DNA of 64,000 nucleotides from Sedimentibacter hydroxybenzoicus DSM 7310 (GCF_013403245.1 NZ_JACBNQ010000022.1:1-64000); one strand, 5' to 3'; counted from the first letter of the stretch, positions 37,258 through 46,450 are shown. Numbers and translations: made by a program. Notes: generated by a model from the letters alone, not told the origin.

Positions 37258-37384
37258 GAACAATAGAAAAGCAATGGATTAGCTATTGATTAGCAATGGA
37301 TTGGCAATTGATTTATGTCCCGAAATACACATCTATTGCCTATCCATTGCCTGTCTATTGCTTATCTATCGCCTGTCTATCGTT
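37258..37384. repeat. 11-bp-unit inverted tandem array, locus 3
   Basis: Four direct units (AGCAATGGATT, AGCTATTGATT, AGCAATGGATT, GGCAATTGATT), a short spacer, then five units in inverse sense (ATCTATTGCCT, ATCCATTGCCT, GTCTATTGCTT, ATCTATCGCCT, GTCTATCG). It fills the gap-pgk intergenic space and abuts the gap stop codon. Confidence 0.85.
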
Positions 37385-38390
37385 ATTGCATTCCTCCCCA
37401 ATATTTTGCTAATCTCACTAATTGTGCCGTAAATGACATTTCATTGTCATACCAGGCAATCAGTTTTATCAGTTGTTTACCTTCTGATTCAAGCATTTGT
37501 GTAGATAGAGCATCAAATATACATGCATAGTGACTTCCGATTACATCACTTGAAACTATCGGATCCTCTGTATATGCAAATGATTCATTTGCTGCTTTTT
37601 TAATTGCCGCATTGATTTCTTCTATAGTGGTATTTCTGCTTAATTCAACTGTTAAATCAACTACCGAGCCTGTTATAGTAGGTACCCTAAGGGCCATACC
37701 GTCAAGCTTTCCTTTTAATTCAGGAAGCACCTTACCAACCGTTTTAGCCGCTCCGGTATCAGCAGGCACTATGTTTGCCGCCGCCGCACGTCCTCTTCTT
37801 GACATGATTCCCTTTTTATGTGAATTGTCATGAATGTTTTGGTCGTTTGTATAGGCGTGTACCGTAGTCATCAGACCCTTTACAATTCCAAATTCATCGT
37901 TTAATGCCTTTGCTAACGGTGCAAGACAGTTAGTTGTGCACGATGCTGCAGAAATAACTGTTTCTTTGCCGTCAAGTATATCATGGTTTACGTTGTAAAC
38001 TATAGTTTTTAAATCTCCCTTGCCCGGTGCTGACAGTAAAACTTTTTTTGCTCCGGCTTTTATATGGGCTTCTGCCTTTTCTTTATCATTAAATTTACCT
38101 GTGCAGTCAATTACTAAATCAATACTCAATTCTTTCCAATTACAGTTTTCGGGCTCTTTAATGCTTGAAGTCAATATTTCATTGCCGTCAACTATTAATG
38201 CATTATCATTGTACGTTACTTTGTCTGTCATAAAGTTTCCGTGGGCCGTATCGTATTTAAGTAAATAAGCCAATGTTTCAGCGTTAGAATTGGTGTTGAT
38301 TGCTACAACCTTAAAATCAGGATCCTGTACCATCAATCTTAATGCCAATCTTCCTATTCTGCCAAATCCGTTAATTGCTACTCTAACCAT
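37383..38390 (-). CDS. gap: Glyceraldehyde-3-phosphate dehydrogenase
   Basis: 335 residues. Rossmann start VAINGFGRIGRLALR, catalytic Cys in SAASCTTNCLAPL, downstream His in the AYTNDQNIHD region and WYDNEMSF near the end. NAD-type, glycolytic. Second gene after cggR, as in Bacilli and Clostridia. Confidence 0.98.
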   Translation of the reverse strand: MVRVAINGFGRIGRLALRLMVQDPDFKVVAINTNSNAETLAYLLKYDTAHGNFMTDKVTYNDNALIVDGNEILTSSIKEPENCNWKELSIDLVIDCTGKFNDKEKAEAHIKAGAKKVLLSAPGKGDLKTIVYNVNHDILDGKETVISAASCTTNCLAPLAKALNDEFGIVKGLMTTVHAYTNDQNIHDNSHKKGIMSRRGRAAAANIVPADTGAAKTVGKVLPELKGKLDGMALRVPTITGSVVDLTVELSRNTTIEEINAAIKKAANESFAYTEDPIVSSDVIGSHYACIFDALSTQMLESEGKQLIKLIAWYDNEMSFTAQLVRLAKYWGGMQ

Positions 38391-38435
38391 AAAATCCTCC
38401 TAATTTATATTTATATTGTTTTTAATTATAAAATT

Positions 38436-38458
38436 CAATACGGGCTTTGCCCGTTATT
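38436..38458. other. Small hairpin between cggR and gap
   Basis: ACGGGC-TTT-GCCCGT, a six-base-pair stem without T-run, in the 76-bp cggR-gap gap. A similar GGGCA/TGCCC stem lies upstream of rnr at 20840. It may be a processing or stability structure. Confidence 0.4.
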
Positions 38459-38466
38459 CAACGCAG

Positions 38467-39492
38467 TTATAACTCTAATATCCTGATTGCCGCAGCTTCG
38501 TCTGTTACAAGGATAAAGTTATTGTTAAATTTAGAAAACGCATAGATCGCTTCCGCCTTTGAGCTTCCTGCCGCTACGCCTATGGCATTTTTAATTGTTT
38601 TGAAATTGTCCAACGTGATTCCCACAGAGTTAGTTTCAATTTTTACATTACCGTCCTGATCGAAAAAATATCCAAAGGTTTCGGCAATCAGATTTTCAGA
38701 CTCAATTTTTCTTAAAACTTCTTTATCGGACTTTCTTCTTGCAGCCATTTTCTTAGCATTACCCAGACCGAAAACCAACAAATTTATTTTTTTAATATCT
38801 TCTAAAACTTCATTTATCAATTTATTGTTTTTTAAAACATTCAGCCCTTCTTTGTCTAAATTATCCGGAATATGCAGCAGCTTATAGCGTGCGTCTAATT
38901 TTTCGGCTAAATTTGCGGCTATAGTATTTGCCTGAATTTCTAATTCTTCGCTCAATCCGCCTCTTGCAGGCAGGACTAAAAGGTTTTTCAGGCCTTTCTT
39001 ACTTTTCATATGATTAACTGTGCATGCCATCGTTGTGCCGCCCGTTATTCCCAGCACAGTATCATTTTTAATGAAATTCAGCATAATTTCAGCTGCTTTT
39101 TTTCCTAGGTCATAAAATGCATATATATCATTTTCCGTGTCGCCGGCAACAACCAAAACACGTCTTAAGTTTAATTTATCCTTCAATTTTATTTCTAAAT
39201 CGGATAAATTTTTAATATAATAAAAAGTATTATGCACCTCTGATAGTATGTCTATACCCATATCCGTCAATTTTACTCCGGAAGAGTGAATATGTATTAA
39301 ATTTAATTCCTTTAACCTGTCAATTTCAGTTCGCATGGTTCGTTCAGACATCCCTAGCTTATTAGCCAGAGTTCTTCTGCCGATAGGTTCAAAGCTACTG
39401 ATAATTTTTAAAATCTCATATCTTCTCATCAGTAAATCTGCTGTTTCGGGAACTATTTTATTTTGTATATCAAGTATTTTATCTATATTCAT
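38467..39492 (-). CDS. cggR: Central glycolytic genes regulator (SorC family)
   Basis: 341 residues. N-terminal HTH (about 35-75, GRRTLANKLGMSERTMRTEIDRL) and a SorC-type sugar-phosphate-binding domain (about 90-340, with LGITGGTTMA, VLPARGGLSEELEIQAN and VGITLDNFKTI). In Bacillus CggR represses the gap operon until fructose-1,6-bisphosphate is present. A matching operator lies directly upstream, so autoregulation of the whole glycolytic operon is likely. Confidence 0.94.
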   Translation of the reverse strand: MNIDKILDIQNKIVPETADLLMRRYEILKIISSFEPIGRRTLANKLGMSERTMRTEIDRLKELNLIHIHSSGVKLTDMGIDILSEVHNTFYYIKNLSDLEIKLKDKLNLRRVLVVAGDTENDIYAFYDLGKKAAEIMLNFIKNDTVLGITGGTTMACTVNHMKSKKGLKNLLVLPARGGLSEELEIQANTIAANLAEKLDARYKLLHIPDNLDKEGLNVLKNNKLINEVLEDIKKINLLVFGLGNAKKMAARRKSDKEVLRKIESENLIAETFGYFFDQDGNVKIETNSVGITLDNFKTIKNAIGVAAGSSKAEAIYAFSKFNNNFILVTDEAAAIRILEL

Positions 39493-39504
39493 AAACCCTC
39501 CGGG

Positions 39505-39538
39505 ATGTATTGCGTCCCATGTGTATGTTTTTTGTCCC
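39505..39538 (-). promoter_or_regulatory. CggR operator
   Basis: Minus strand holds two direct GGGAC-N6-CAT blocks exactly 20 bp apart, the same spacing as the Bacillus subtilis operator (CGGGAC-N6-TGTC twice). It lies between the promoter and the cggR start codon. Confidence 0.75.
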
Positions 39539-39545
39539 TAACTTT

Positions 39546-39573
39546 ATTTTATCATATTTAGTTTTAATTGCAA
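39546..39573 (-). promoter_or_regulatory. Promoter of the cggR-gap-eno operon
   Basis: Minus-strand TTGCAA and TAAAAT, 16-bp spacer; the transcript would begin inside or beside the CggR operator. Confidence 0.6.
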
Positions 39574-39729
39574 TAGTATTTTTATAAATTTGGAAATTAT
39601 TTTTGATTAGTATCAGATTAGAAAAAATTGATATGTGTTATACTATATACCTTGATTTTTTATATGTGTTTTGTTATTTAAATTATAGCACAGTAATATA
39701 TTAATGTACAGGACCTTTTTTAAATAAAA

Positions 39730-39845
39730 AAAGAGATTCCCAGTCTCATTCACAAAAATATACACTCCCTGCGGTCGTATATTTTTGGTATTCGATGCGC
39801 TCAGAATGACATGAAATATGTCATCCTGAACACAATGAGGAATCT
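39730..39845. repeat. GTCATTCTGA-type palindromic element downstream of rpoN
   Basis: Outer arms GAGATTCC/GGAATCTC, inner pairs AAAAATATAC/GTATATTTTT and ATGACAT/ATGTCAT. Starts directly at the rpoN stop region and probably ends its transcript. The remaining 39574-39729 is AT-rich without a gene. Confidence 0.7.
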
Positions 39846-39847
39846 CC

Positions 39848-41254
39848 TTAATATCTTCTTCTCATTGATGATGCCGGTATTCTCATCTCATCTCTGTATT
39901 TGGCAACAGTTCTTCTTGAAATATTTATACCGTTTTCACTTAGCATTTCAGCAATTTTTTGATCACTTAAAGGTTTTTGAGTATTTTCTTCATTTATAAA
40001 TTTTTGTATTTGAGTTTTAACGCTTGTTGAAGATATTCCATCTCCGTCAGATTCATTTATACTGCTTGCAAAAAAATATTTAAGCTCAAATAACCCTCTT
40101 GGTGTTTGAACATATTTACCGTTTGTAGCTCTGCTGACTGTTGATTCATGTACGCCTATATCGTCAGCCACATCCTTTAAAACCAACGGCTTCAAAGACG
40201 TTTTACCTTCATCGAAAAACTTTCTTTGAAACTTCAAAATAGATTCAGTTACCTTGTACAAAGTCTTTCTTCTTTGTTCTATACTCTTAATAAGCCACAT
40301 TGAAGAATTTAATTTATCGGTCAAAAATTTATTTGCTTCCTTATCATCTAAGTCACTGACCATGCTTTTATAATAATTGCTGATTGTAAGCGTAGGTAAA
40401 TTGTTATCATTAACAATAATTATATACTCATTGTTTATTCTTTCTACGGTTACATCGGGAACTATATATCTTATGTTATCACTATCAACTATAAATCCTC
40501 TTGAGGGCTTTGGTTCAAGCATTTTTATTATATCACAAATACCTTGGACTCGAGACACCGTTATGTGCAAATCCTTCGCTATCTTTTGAATTCTGTTAGA
40601 TGCAATATCTTCTAAATAGCTTTCTGCGATAATATAAGCATTTTTGTCCTGAATTCCTTTTTCCTTTAGTTGAATCATAAGACATTCGCTTAAATTTCTT
40701 GCCCCAACACCTACAGGGTCAAAAGTTTGTATTAATCTTAAAACTCTTTCAACCTCAACAACATCTTCATTTAACAATAAGCTGATATCCTGTACCGAAC
40801 AGCTTAAGTAGCCCTTATTATCAAGAGATTCAATTATAAACTCTCCGATTCTTTTTTCCTTATTAGTTTTAACTGACACACCAAGTTGAACCATCAAATG
40901 GTCTTTCAGAGACATTTTTTTGGATGTATAGCTTTCAAAGGATTGTTTTTCATCGGAATCTATATTTCTCTCATAAGCTTTATAGCTCAAATCATCATAT
41001 CGTTCAGTAATATCCTTCCAATCTACATCGTCATTTCTCTCTTCTTTTTCATATTTTGTATCGATTTCCTCATTAGAAGAATCTTGATTTTTATTATCAA
41101 CCGATTCAAGAAAAGGATTTACTTCCAACTGCTTGTATATAAATTCCATCAATTCCACATTATTAAATTGTAATATCTGAATCGCTTGTCTCAATTCAGG
41201 TGTCATAATAAGCTTTTGAGTCTGAGTAAGGTTTAATTCAAAACCCATTTTCAT
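39848..41254 (-). CDS. rpoN: RNA polymerase sigma-54 factor
   Basis: 468 residues from the ATG at 41254 (GAGGAG site). Region I is Gln/Leu-rich (LNLTQTQKLIMTPELRQAIQ), then an acidic linker, the core-binding domain, an HTH (VADDIGVHESTVSRATNGKY) and the C-terminal RpoN box ISRRTVAKYRDEM. It directs polymerase to -24/-12 promoters and needs an AAA+ activator. Such a promoter and activator are present at 59543 and 59696. Upstream of cggR, the usual clostridial place. Confidence 0.97.
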   Translation of the reverse strand: MKMGFELNLTQTQKLIMTPELRQAIQILQFNNVELMEFIYKQLEVNPFLESVDNKNQDSSNEEIDTKYEKEERNDDVDWKDITERYDDLSYKAYERNIDSDEKQSFESYTSKKMSLKDHLMVQLGVSVKTNKEKRIGEFIIESLDNKGYLSCSVQDISLLLNEDVVEVERVLRLIQTFDPVGVGARNLSECLMIQLKEKGIQDKNAYIIAESYLEDIASNRIQKIAKDLHITVSRVQGICDIIKMLEPKPSRGFIVDSDNIRYIVPDVTVERINNEYIIIVNDNNLPTLTISNYYKSMVSDLDDKEANKFLTDKLNSSMWLIKSIEQRRKTLYKVTESILKFQRKFFDEGKTSLKPLVLKDVADDIGVHESTVSRATNGKYVQTPRGLFELKYFFASSINESDGDGISSTSVKTQIQKFINEENTQKPLSDQKIAEMLSENGINISRRTVAKYRDEMRIPASSMRRRY

Positions 41255-41275
41255 AATATCACTCCTCAATATATT

Positions 41276-41303
41276 ATTATATCAAATAATATTAATTTTA
41301 CAA
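41276..41303 (-). promoter_or_regulatory. Promoter of rpoN
   Basis: Minus-strand TTGTAA and a perfect TATAAT with a 16-bp spacer, 20 bp before the start codon region, right after the grd terminator. Confidence 0.55.
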
Positions 41304-41330
41304 TAAAAAAATGTCATTCTGAATAAAGAC

Positions 41331-41392
41331 AAAAAAAATCATCCTGAACACCGGAAAGAAATATCAGTTTCTTTCGTAATATTAAGGATGAC
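41331..41392 (-). terminator. Terminator of the grd operon
   Basis: Minus-strand outer stem TCATCCT/AGGATGA with inner stem GAAAGAAA/TTTCTTTC, followed by eight T residues. Its arms belong to the GTCATTCTGA repeat family. The remainder of 41393-41486 shows no gene. Confidence 0.7.
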
Positions 41393-41486
41393 TATTTCAC
41401 ATAATGCTATACAATAACTCTCCAACTATTCAGCATTTATTTTCCTATAGTTCTCCAATTGTTGTGCTATTGTTCTGCAGCCGTTC

Positions 41487-42659
41487 TTAGCAATCGGTTT
41501 TTTCTGCTGCAATAAATTCATTGGCTTCAAGAATTTTGATTGCCTCTTCCGCTTTTGCATCATTGACTAAAATTATAGGTCCCGTGCAGCCCATGCCGCT
41601 TTCTGCATATATATTATTTTTCCACAATATTTTAACGGCATCTTCTAAATCCATAACTTCTATACCTGAAATTTGAGAAGTTACAACAGTTTTTTCGGGA
41701 GCTTTTACTTCCTCAGCTTCTTCAGTTTTTTTAGAAGCCTTTAAACCGTTTAAAATATCTGTTAAACCTGCATTTTTAGCATTTTCAAATTCTTCCTTAG
41801 CTATTTTCATGCAATTGCCCCTTACCAGATCAGAAGCAAATTTAATCGCTCCTTCTACCAATGGTGCACCTGAAGCTCTTGAGATAATTAATATTAATTT
41901 GTCAAAGCCTTCTCCGATGCCGGGTCCGTATCCGTAGCCAAGTGATTCATAGCTGCCGCCTGTCGTAAATGATGAGAATATTTTTATCATTAAATTGCCT
42001 GTCAGGGAATCCATAACCATTACATCGCAGGAGCCCATTAAAAGATCATTTCCTCTCATAACCGCACCAACCTCTGATCTTTTAGACGATGCGAAGTTTA
42101 TGTCATAGCCCTGCTTTTTAAGCTTATTTAAAGCAATTTCTGTTTGCCTTGCTCCGTCAACATTAAGTATACCTACCGTAGGATTTTTGATGCCGCATGC
42201 TTTAGCTGTTATGATACCATAAATGGCATTCTTAATCATACCCTCAACTTTATCGGTTGATGAAGTACCTGTTGTAGTAGCTATAAACATTTCCTTACCG
42301 GTGCCCGGAGTTATAATTCTACCAACAGTTGACACCCCAATGGGGAACGGATAATGCATAGTAACCGCAGCATCAACTTCCTTGTTGTTAAGCATTTCTT
42401 CCATTACCTTGTGAGCTTCATCTTCAGATTTTACCAGTACGGTTTTAACTCCATCTGCTTCTTTTGTAGCAATAACCGTTGTATCGGCACCGTTCCTGTT
42501 TGCATTTAAAGACGCGCTGAAAATATTGTCTTCACCGTGCTCACTGCCTGTTGCCGTAACTAAAACTTTCGGCTTTTGTCCATATTCTCCGCTTATTAAC
42601 GTATCAGCCAATTGATTGAACACTTTACCGATAATTTGATTTACTTGTTTTTCGGACAT
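41487..42659 (-). CDS. grdD: Glycine reductase complex component C, subunit alpha (GrdD)
   Basis: 390 residues. FabH/PlsX-like fold; the C-terminal ESGMGCTGPIILV holds Cys358, which matches the acetyl-carrying cysteine of other GrdD proteins. With GrdC it releases acetyl phosphate from the Se-carboxymethyl group on GrdA. Last gene of the operon; strong GGAGG site and 8-bp gap to grdC. An acidic, Lys-rich linker (about 310-325) divides the two halves. Confidence 0.95.
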   Translation of the reverse strand: MSEKQVNQIIGKVFNQLADTLISGEYGQKPKVLVTATGSEHGEDNIFSASLNANRNGADTTVIATKEADGVKTVLVKSEDEAHKVMEEMLNNKEVDAAVTMHYPFPIGVSTVGRIITPGTGKEMFIATTTGTSSTDKVEGMIKNAIYGIITAKACGIKNPTVGILNVDGARQTEIALNKLKKQGYDINFASSKRSEVGAVMRGNDLLMGSCDVMVMDSLTGNLMIKIFSSFTTGGSYESLGYGYGPGIGEGFDKLILIISRASGAPLVEGAIKFASDLVRGNCMKIAKEEFENAKNAGLTDILNGLKASKKTEEAEEVKAPEKTVVTSQISGIEVMDLEDAVKILWKNNIYAESGMGCTGPIILVNDAKAEEAIKILEANEFIAAEKTDC

Positions 42660-42667
42660 GTTACCTC

Positions 42668-44200
42668 CTACTCAGCCATCAGATTCGAAGCGAAATTTTT
42701 TAATGCCTGTGCAATTAATTCTTTTATCTTATCCTCTGATATAGTTGATTGTGGTTCTGATTTACCTTTATTTGCTTCAATAATAAAGGACACCCCGTCA
42801 AATAAATTTGTCATTCTTCCGAGGAATAAGCTTCCTTTTCCTACTATCATGGTATTCTTAATTTTTCCTTCTAATATATCCTCTCTGCAGAAGCCTATAT
42901 ACGGAACTCCTGAAGGTATGTGTCCCTGTGTAGGAGCCCATCCCTGCATACCATGCTGTTCTGTAAATGAGGCTAAATCCTTTTTGTCTATGTCCCCGCG
43001 TTTAACCGCCAAAGCACCTATCATCTTATAGTTTGCCAAAGGAACATCCCCTGCCCCTGCAGGTTTTGTCACATCAGGATTTTGCATTTCAACCGAATAT
43101 TTATCTACATCAGTAATCTTCATTCCTGCTTTATCCAGTGATGAAACTAATGAAGTAATAACTGCCTGTGGTGATGAACCGGTTCCTACAGTATGTCTGC
43201 CTACTAAATCAAGATTGATTTCCGGATTGATACCGTCATTTTCACTTACCAAAACAGCAAATCCACCAAGCACATCCTCTAATACAGGAAGACCTTTTTT
43301 AATGTGATCCTTACCGTTCATACCAAGTTTTGCGGTAGCTCCTCCTGCTGAAACCACAACATTTCTAAACACACCTGCCTTAACTAATGCAGCTGCCTCT
43401 ATCAATGCATGTGTTGGTCCCGCACAGAAACCTCTTGTATCCGAACCGGTTGCATTTACAAATCCTGCTACCTCCGCACATGCTTTGGCAAAGTTACCGC
43501 CGCCTCTTTGATTCATATCTCCGCAGGCTTCTTCAGAGCAATCTATTACATAGTCAATATCTTCTCTGTTTATATTGTTTTTATAAACTAAATTTAATAA
43601 TGCAAGAACATTAGATGCCTTAGAAACAAGATTTTCATGCATAACATGAGCGTTTAAATTTACATCCAGATCATGAGCTCTCTTAACACATCCCACTAAA
43701 TTACCATTGTGATACAGCGGCTCTGCATGTTCTTCTTCAACATATTTTTTTATAACCGCAACATCCTCGCCTGCTTTAATTCTTTGCATTAAGTCATCAT
43801 CAAACAGCGGATGATTTTTTAGCTTCTTTTTTGTTCCTTCTAAAAAACTGCTTTCAAGCTTTACTAAATCAAATACGTCACACATTTGCATCAAGATAAT
43901 AAATTCGTCCTGAGGCATGATTTCTCCGTATTTTCCAAATCTATCTGCATTATCTAAATTTTTATCGTGCCAAGGCTGTTCATATTTACCTAACTCTTCG
44001 GGAATTAAATTTCCGATATACGTTTGATTCGGCAAATATGCCACTACTTGTTCAAAAGATCTCAGGTGATCTTTTATCTGCTTTAAATACTCAGAATTCG
44101 GATTAACGGTTCTTTCGGTTGTTTGAGTAGTACCGTTATGAATAACCATATCAGGTACATGCACCAATACATAACTGGTACCTTTAATTACACTGTTCAT
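42668..44200 (-). CDS. grdC: Glycine reductase complex component C, subunit beta (GrdC)
   Basis: 510 residues from the ATG at 44200 (GGAGG site); the longer reading to 44233 lacks one. KAS III-like enzyme with the thiol motif RGFCAGPTHALIEAA and a GTGSSPQAV loop. Works with GrdD to form acetyl phosphate. It starts 122 bp behind grdA; the gap holds a GCTTCGCA/TGCGAAGC hairpin and a GGGGACA-type repeat. Confidence 0.95.
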   Translation of the reverse strand: MNSVIKGTSYVLVHVPDMVIHNGTTQTTERTVNPNSEYLKQIKDHLRSFEQVVAYLPNQTYIGNLIPEELGKYEQPWHDKNLDNADRFGKYGEIMPQDEFIILMQMCDVFDLVKLESSFLEGTKKKLKNHPLFDDDLMQRIKAGEDVAVIKKYVEEEHAEPLYHNGNLVGCVKRAHDLDVNLNAHVMHENLVSKASNVLALLNLVYKNNINREDIDYVIDCSEEACGDMNQRGGGNFAKACAEVAGFVNATGSDTRGFCAGPTHALIEAAALVKAGVFRNVVVSAGGATAKLGMNGKDHIKKGLPVLEDVLGGFAVLVSENDGINPEINLDLVGRHTVGTGSSPQAVITSLVSSLDKAGMKITDVDKYSVEMQNPDVTKPAGAGDVPLANYKMIGALAVKRGDIDKKDLASFTEQHGMQGWAPTQGHIPSGVPYIGFCREDILEGKIKNTMIVGKGSLFLGRMTNLFDGVSFIIEANKGKSEPQSTISEDKIKELIAQALKNFASNLMAE

Positions 44201-44224
44201 AATAACCTCCGTTATTTGAAATTT

Positions 44225-44244
44225 GCTTCGCATCTCTGCGAAGC
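44225..44244. other. Perfect hairpin in the grdA-grdC gap
   Basis: GCTTCGCA-TCTC-TGCGAAGC, an 8-bp stem with no T-run; a possible transcript processing or attenuation site. Confidence 0.55.
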
Positions 44245-44263
44245 AAACCTATATGTTCTAATC

Positions 44264-44317
44264 TGGGACATTCTTTTTTCTTCATGGACTTTCCTATACT
44301 AAAGGTGTGTCCCCTTT
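44264..44317. repeat. GGGGACA REP-like element, copy A
   Basis: Begins GGGACATTC and ends GGTGTGTCCCC; the ends are inverted repeats and the inside shares GGACTTTCCTATACTAAAGG with copies B and C (44829, 44889). It lies between grdA and grdC. Confidence 0.75.
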
Positions 44318-44322
44318 CCTAT

Positions 44323-44796
44323 TTACAGATATTTACAATAATCTTCACGGATTGGAGTCATTTCATTTATAATATCATCAACATCCAATACCATTTCCAT
44401 CATACTGATTTGTTCATCATAAACCGCTTCATCAATTTCATCTTTTATTTCCGGTTCGCATACATGAAATACTGAGAGTCCTAACTGAACTCCTGTCAAT
44501 GGACCTGCAAAAGTAGGGTCTCCGTTTGTTACGGTTTCTGCAGCAAGACCTGCCGCTTCACCTTCTGCTGCTCCAAGTACAACTACTATATTTTCAGCAC
44601 CGTACTTATCTGCAAATTCTTTAACCCTTTTTTGATTTTCTAAATCCATTGCGCCTGCGCTAGTTCAGACAAAGCATTCTGTAGACGAAAATATAACTTC
44701 GGCTCCGGCTGTTTTTACACATTCTTCTATAGCCGGTCCCGGTATTCCGTCTCTGTCGCCTATTATAATTACTTTTTTACCTTGTAATAAGCTCAT
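44323..44796 (-). CDS. grdA: Glycine reductase selenoprotein A
   Basis: 157 residues, read through an in-frame UGA at 44665-44667 as selenocysteine 44, in the family motif CFVU after SSTE. Start [20 protein letters not shown] at 44796 with GGAGG site; the part after the UGA alone would begin at an internal Met and lack the active site. GrdA accepts the carboxymethyl group from substrate-specific protein B as a selenoether and passes it to protein C; thioredoxin reduces the result. Length matches known GrdA. Flanked on both sides by GGGGACA repeats. Confidence 0.96.
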
Positions 44797-44828
44797 TTTC
44801 TTTCCTCCATAATTATTTTATTTTATTT

Positions 44829-44944
44829 GGGGACATTCCTTACACTCCAAAGACTATCCCTGTACTAAAGTGTGTCACCTTTTCAATTGGGGACATTCCT
44901 CCTATCCCGCAGAGACTATCCCCGTCATAAAGAGGTGTGTCCCC
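44829..44944. repeat. GGGGACA REP-like element, tandem copies B and C
   Basis: Two copies (44829-44880 and 44889-44944), 60 bp apart, each from GGGGACATTCC to GTGTC(A/C)CC with internal GACTATCCC and AAAG segments. They fill most of the trxA-grdA gap. Confidence 0.8.
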
Positions 44945-44950
44945 TTTCCG

Positions 44951-45268
44951 TTAAACGTATTTTTTAATCATTGCTTCTACATTTTCAGGAGTGGCATCTT
45001 CTTTAATCAATTCTTCAATTTTTTCTCCATCTTTGTAAACAGCAACTACAGGTAAACCTAATACCTTTTGTCCTATAGCAACTCTTCTTGCTTTAGTAGT
45101 ATTTAATTTAGTGAATTTAACTTTGTCACCATATTTTTCGGATAACTCCATCACGTGGGGCATCAAAGCTTCACATGGAGCACATCCGTCTCCAAAGAAG
45201 TCAACTAATATGTAGCCTTCACCTTGCAATACTTCTTGTTCAAAATTAGTTTTATCAAGTATTAACAT
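44951..45268 (-). CDS. trxA: Thioredoxin of the glycine reductase operon
   Basis: 105 residues, thioredoxin fold. The active site is GCAPC ([13 protein letters not shown]) in place of the usual WCGPC, a feature reported for thioredoxins of glycine-reducing clostridia. It delivers electrons to the GrdA selenoether/mixed sulfide cycle. 10 bp behind trxB; cis-Pro region [11 protein letters not shown] is normal. Confidence 0.94.
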   Translation of the reverse strand: MLILDKTNFEQEVLQGEGYILVDFFGDGCAPCEALMPHVMELSEKYGDKVKFTKLNTTKARRVAIGQKVLGLPVVAVYKDGEKIEELIKEDATPENVEAMIKKYV

Positions 45269-45278
45269 TGCACACCTC

Positions 45279-46214
45279 CTATATGTTTTCTATAAATTTC
45301 TCCGCCTGAACCGCTGCTATTGCACCGTCTGCTGCTGCAGTAACAACCTGTCTCAAGCTTTTTACCCTGATATCACCTGCTGCAAAAACACCGTCAATAT
45401 TGGTTTTCATATTTTCATCAGTTACAATATAGCCGTTTTCTAAATTTAATATACCTTCAAATAATTTAGTTTTTGGTTCATAACCGATAAATACAAATAT
45501 ACCGAATATGCCGTCATCTTCATCGGCAACAACTTCAGTCAATTCACCTGTTTTAACATTTTCTAAAACCATAGAATTAACGATTCCGTCACCTTTGATT
45601 TCCTTGACTACAGAGTCCCATATGAAATTTAATTTTGGCTCTGCAAAAGCTTTATCCTGTATTGATTTAGCCGCTCTTAATTCATTTCTTCTATGAATTA
45701 ACGAAACCTTTCTCGCAAATTTAGTCAAGTATAATGCTTCCTCAACTGCAGTATCTCCACCGCCTACTACAAACACTTCAAAATCTTCGAAAAATGCCGC
45801 ATCACATGTTGCACAATAAGACACTCCTTTGCCGGTAAATGTTTTTTCACCCGGACAACCGATTGGTTTTGAAGTAGCTCCGCTTGCAATTATAACTGTC
45901 TTGCCAACATATTCACCTTTTTTCCCTACAAGAACTTTTTCCTTGCCTTCCAGTCTGACCTCAACTATTTCGTCATATACTTTTTCAGTTCCAAAATGCT
46001 TAGCTTGCTCGGCCATTCTGTCTACTAACGTAGGTCCTGATTCACCTTCTAAGCAACCGGGATAATTTTCTACCTCGGACGTAAGAACAATTTGTCCTCC
46101 ATCCTTTTCTTTTTCAATTATCAACGTGCTAAGTCGAGCTCTTCCTGCATATAGACCTGCTGACAGCCCTGCAGGACCGGCGCCTATAATTAATACGTCA
46201 TATATCTTGCTCAT
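45279..46214 (-). CDS. trxB: Thioredoxin reductase
   Basis: 311 residues. FAD motif [16 protein letters not shown], redox disulfide CATC in [16 protein letters not shown](P)H motif [14 protein letters not shown] and FAAGDIR near the end. Passes electrons to the adjacent thioredoxin for glycine reduction. The cofactor arginines of the NADPH type (HRRNELRA) are present. Confidence 0.95.
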   Translation of the reverse strand: MSKIYDVLIIGAGPAGLSAGLYAGRARLSTLIIEKEKDGGQIVLTSEVENYPGCLEGESGPTLVDRMAEQAKHFGTEKVYDEIVEVRLEGKEKVLVGKKGEYVGKTVIIASGATSKPIGCPGEKTFTGKGVSYCATCDAAFFEDFEVFVVGGGDTAVEEALYLTKFARKVSLIHRRNELRAAKSIQDKAFAEPKLNFIWDSVVKEIKGDGIVNSMVLENVKTGELTEVVADEDDGIFGIFVFIGYEPKTKLFEGILNLENGYIVTDENMKTNIDGVFAAGDIRVKSLRQVVTAAADGAIAAVQAEKFIENI

Positions 46215-46383
46215 TTTACACCTCTTTTCCTAGAAATTTTGTCATATATACATTGTATAACGTAATAAACAGTAAGTAAATGTTTTTAATAATCATGATT
46301 ACAAAAAACATTTTTATAAGGGCAAGCCTAATTATATCAAGCAATCAGAATTGCCCTCAAATCCTCAGTTTCAGGATAACTTA

Positions 46384-46448
46384 CATGTCATTCTGAACGT
46401 AGTGAAGAATCTCATCTTTTGTACAACGAGATCCTTCGCTTTCGCTCA
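46384..46448. repeat. GTCATTCTGA-type palindromic element between grdB and trxB
   Basis: GTCATTCTGAACGTAGTGAAG and ATCCTTCGCTTTCGCTCAGGAT arms around GAGATCC/GAATCTC form a long hairpin; related copies lie at 32294, 39730, 41312 and 54172. Confidence 0.7.
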
Positions 46449-46450
46449 GG

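Noticed and set aside
37258-37384. CRISPR array
   Set aside because: The 11-bp units are contiguous without spacers, are degenerate, and turn round halfway; no cas genes are present.
44323-44796. grdA as a truncated or frameshifted gene
   Set aside because: The UGA lies exactly at the selenocysteine of the CFVU motif and the frame is otherwise intact.
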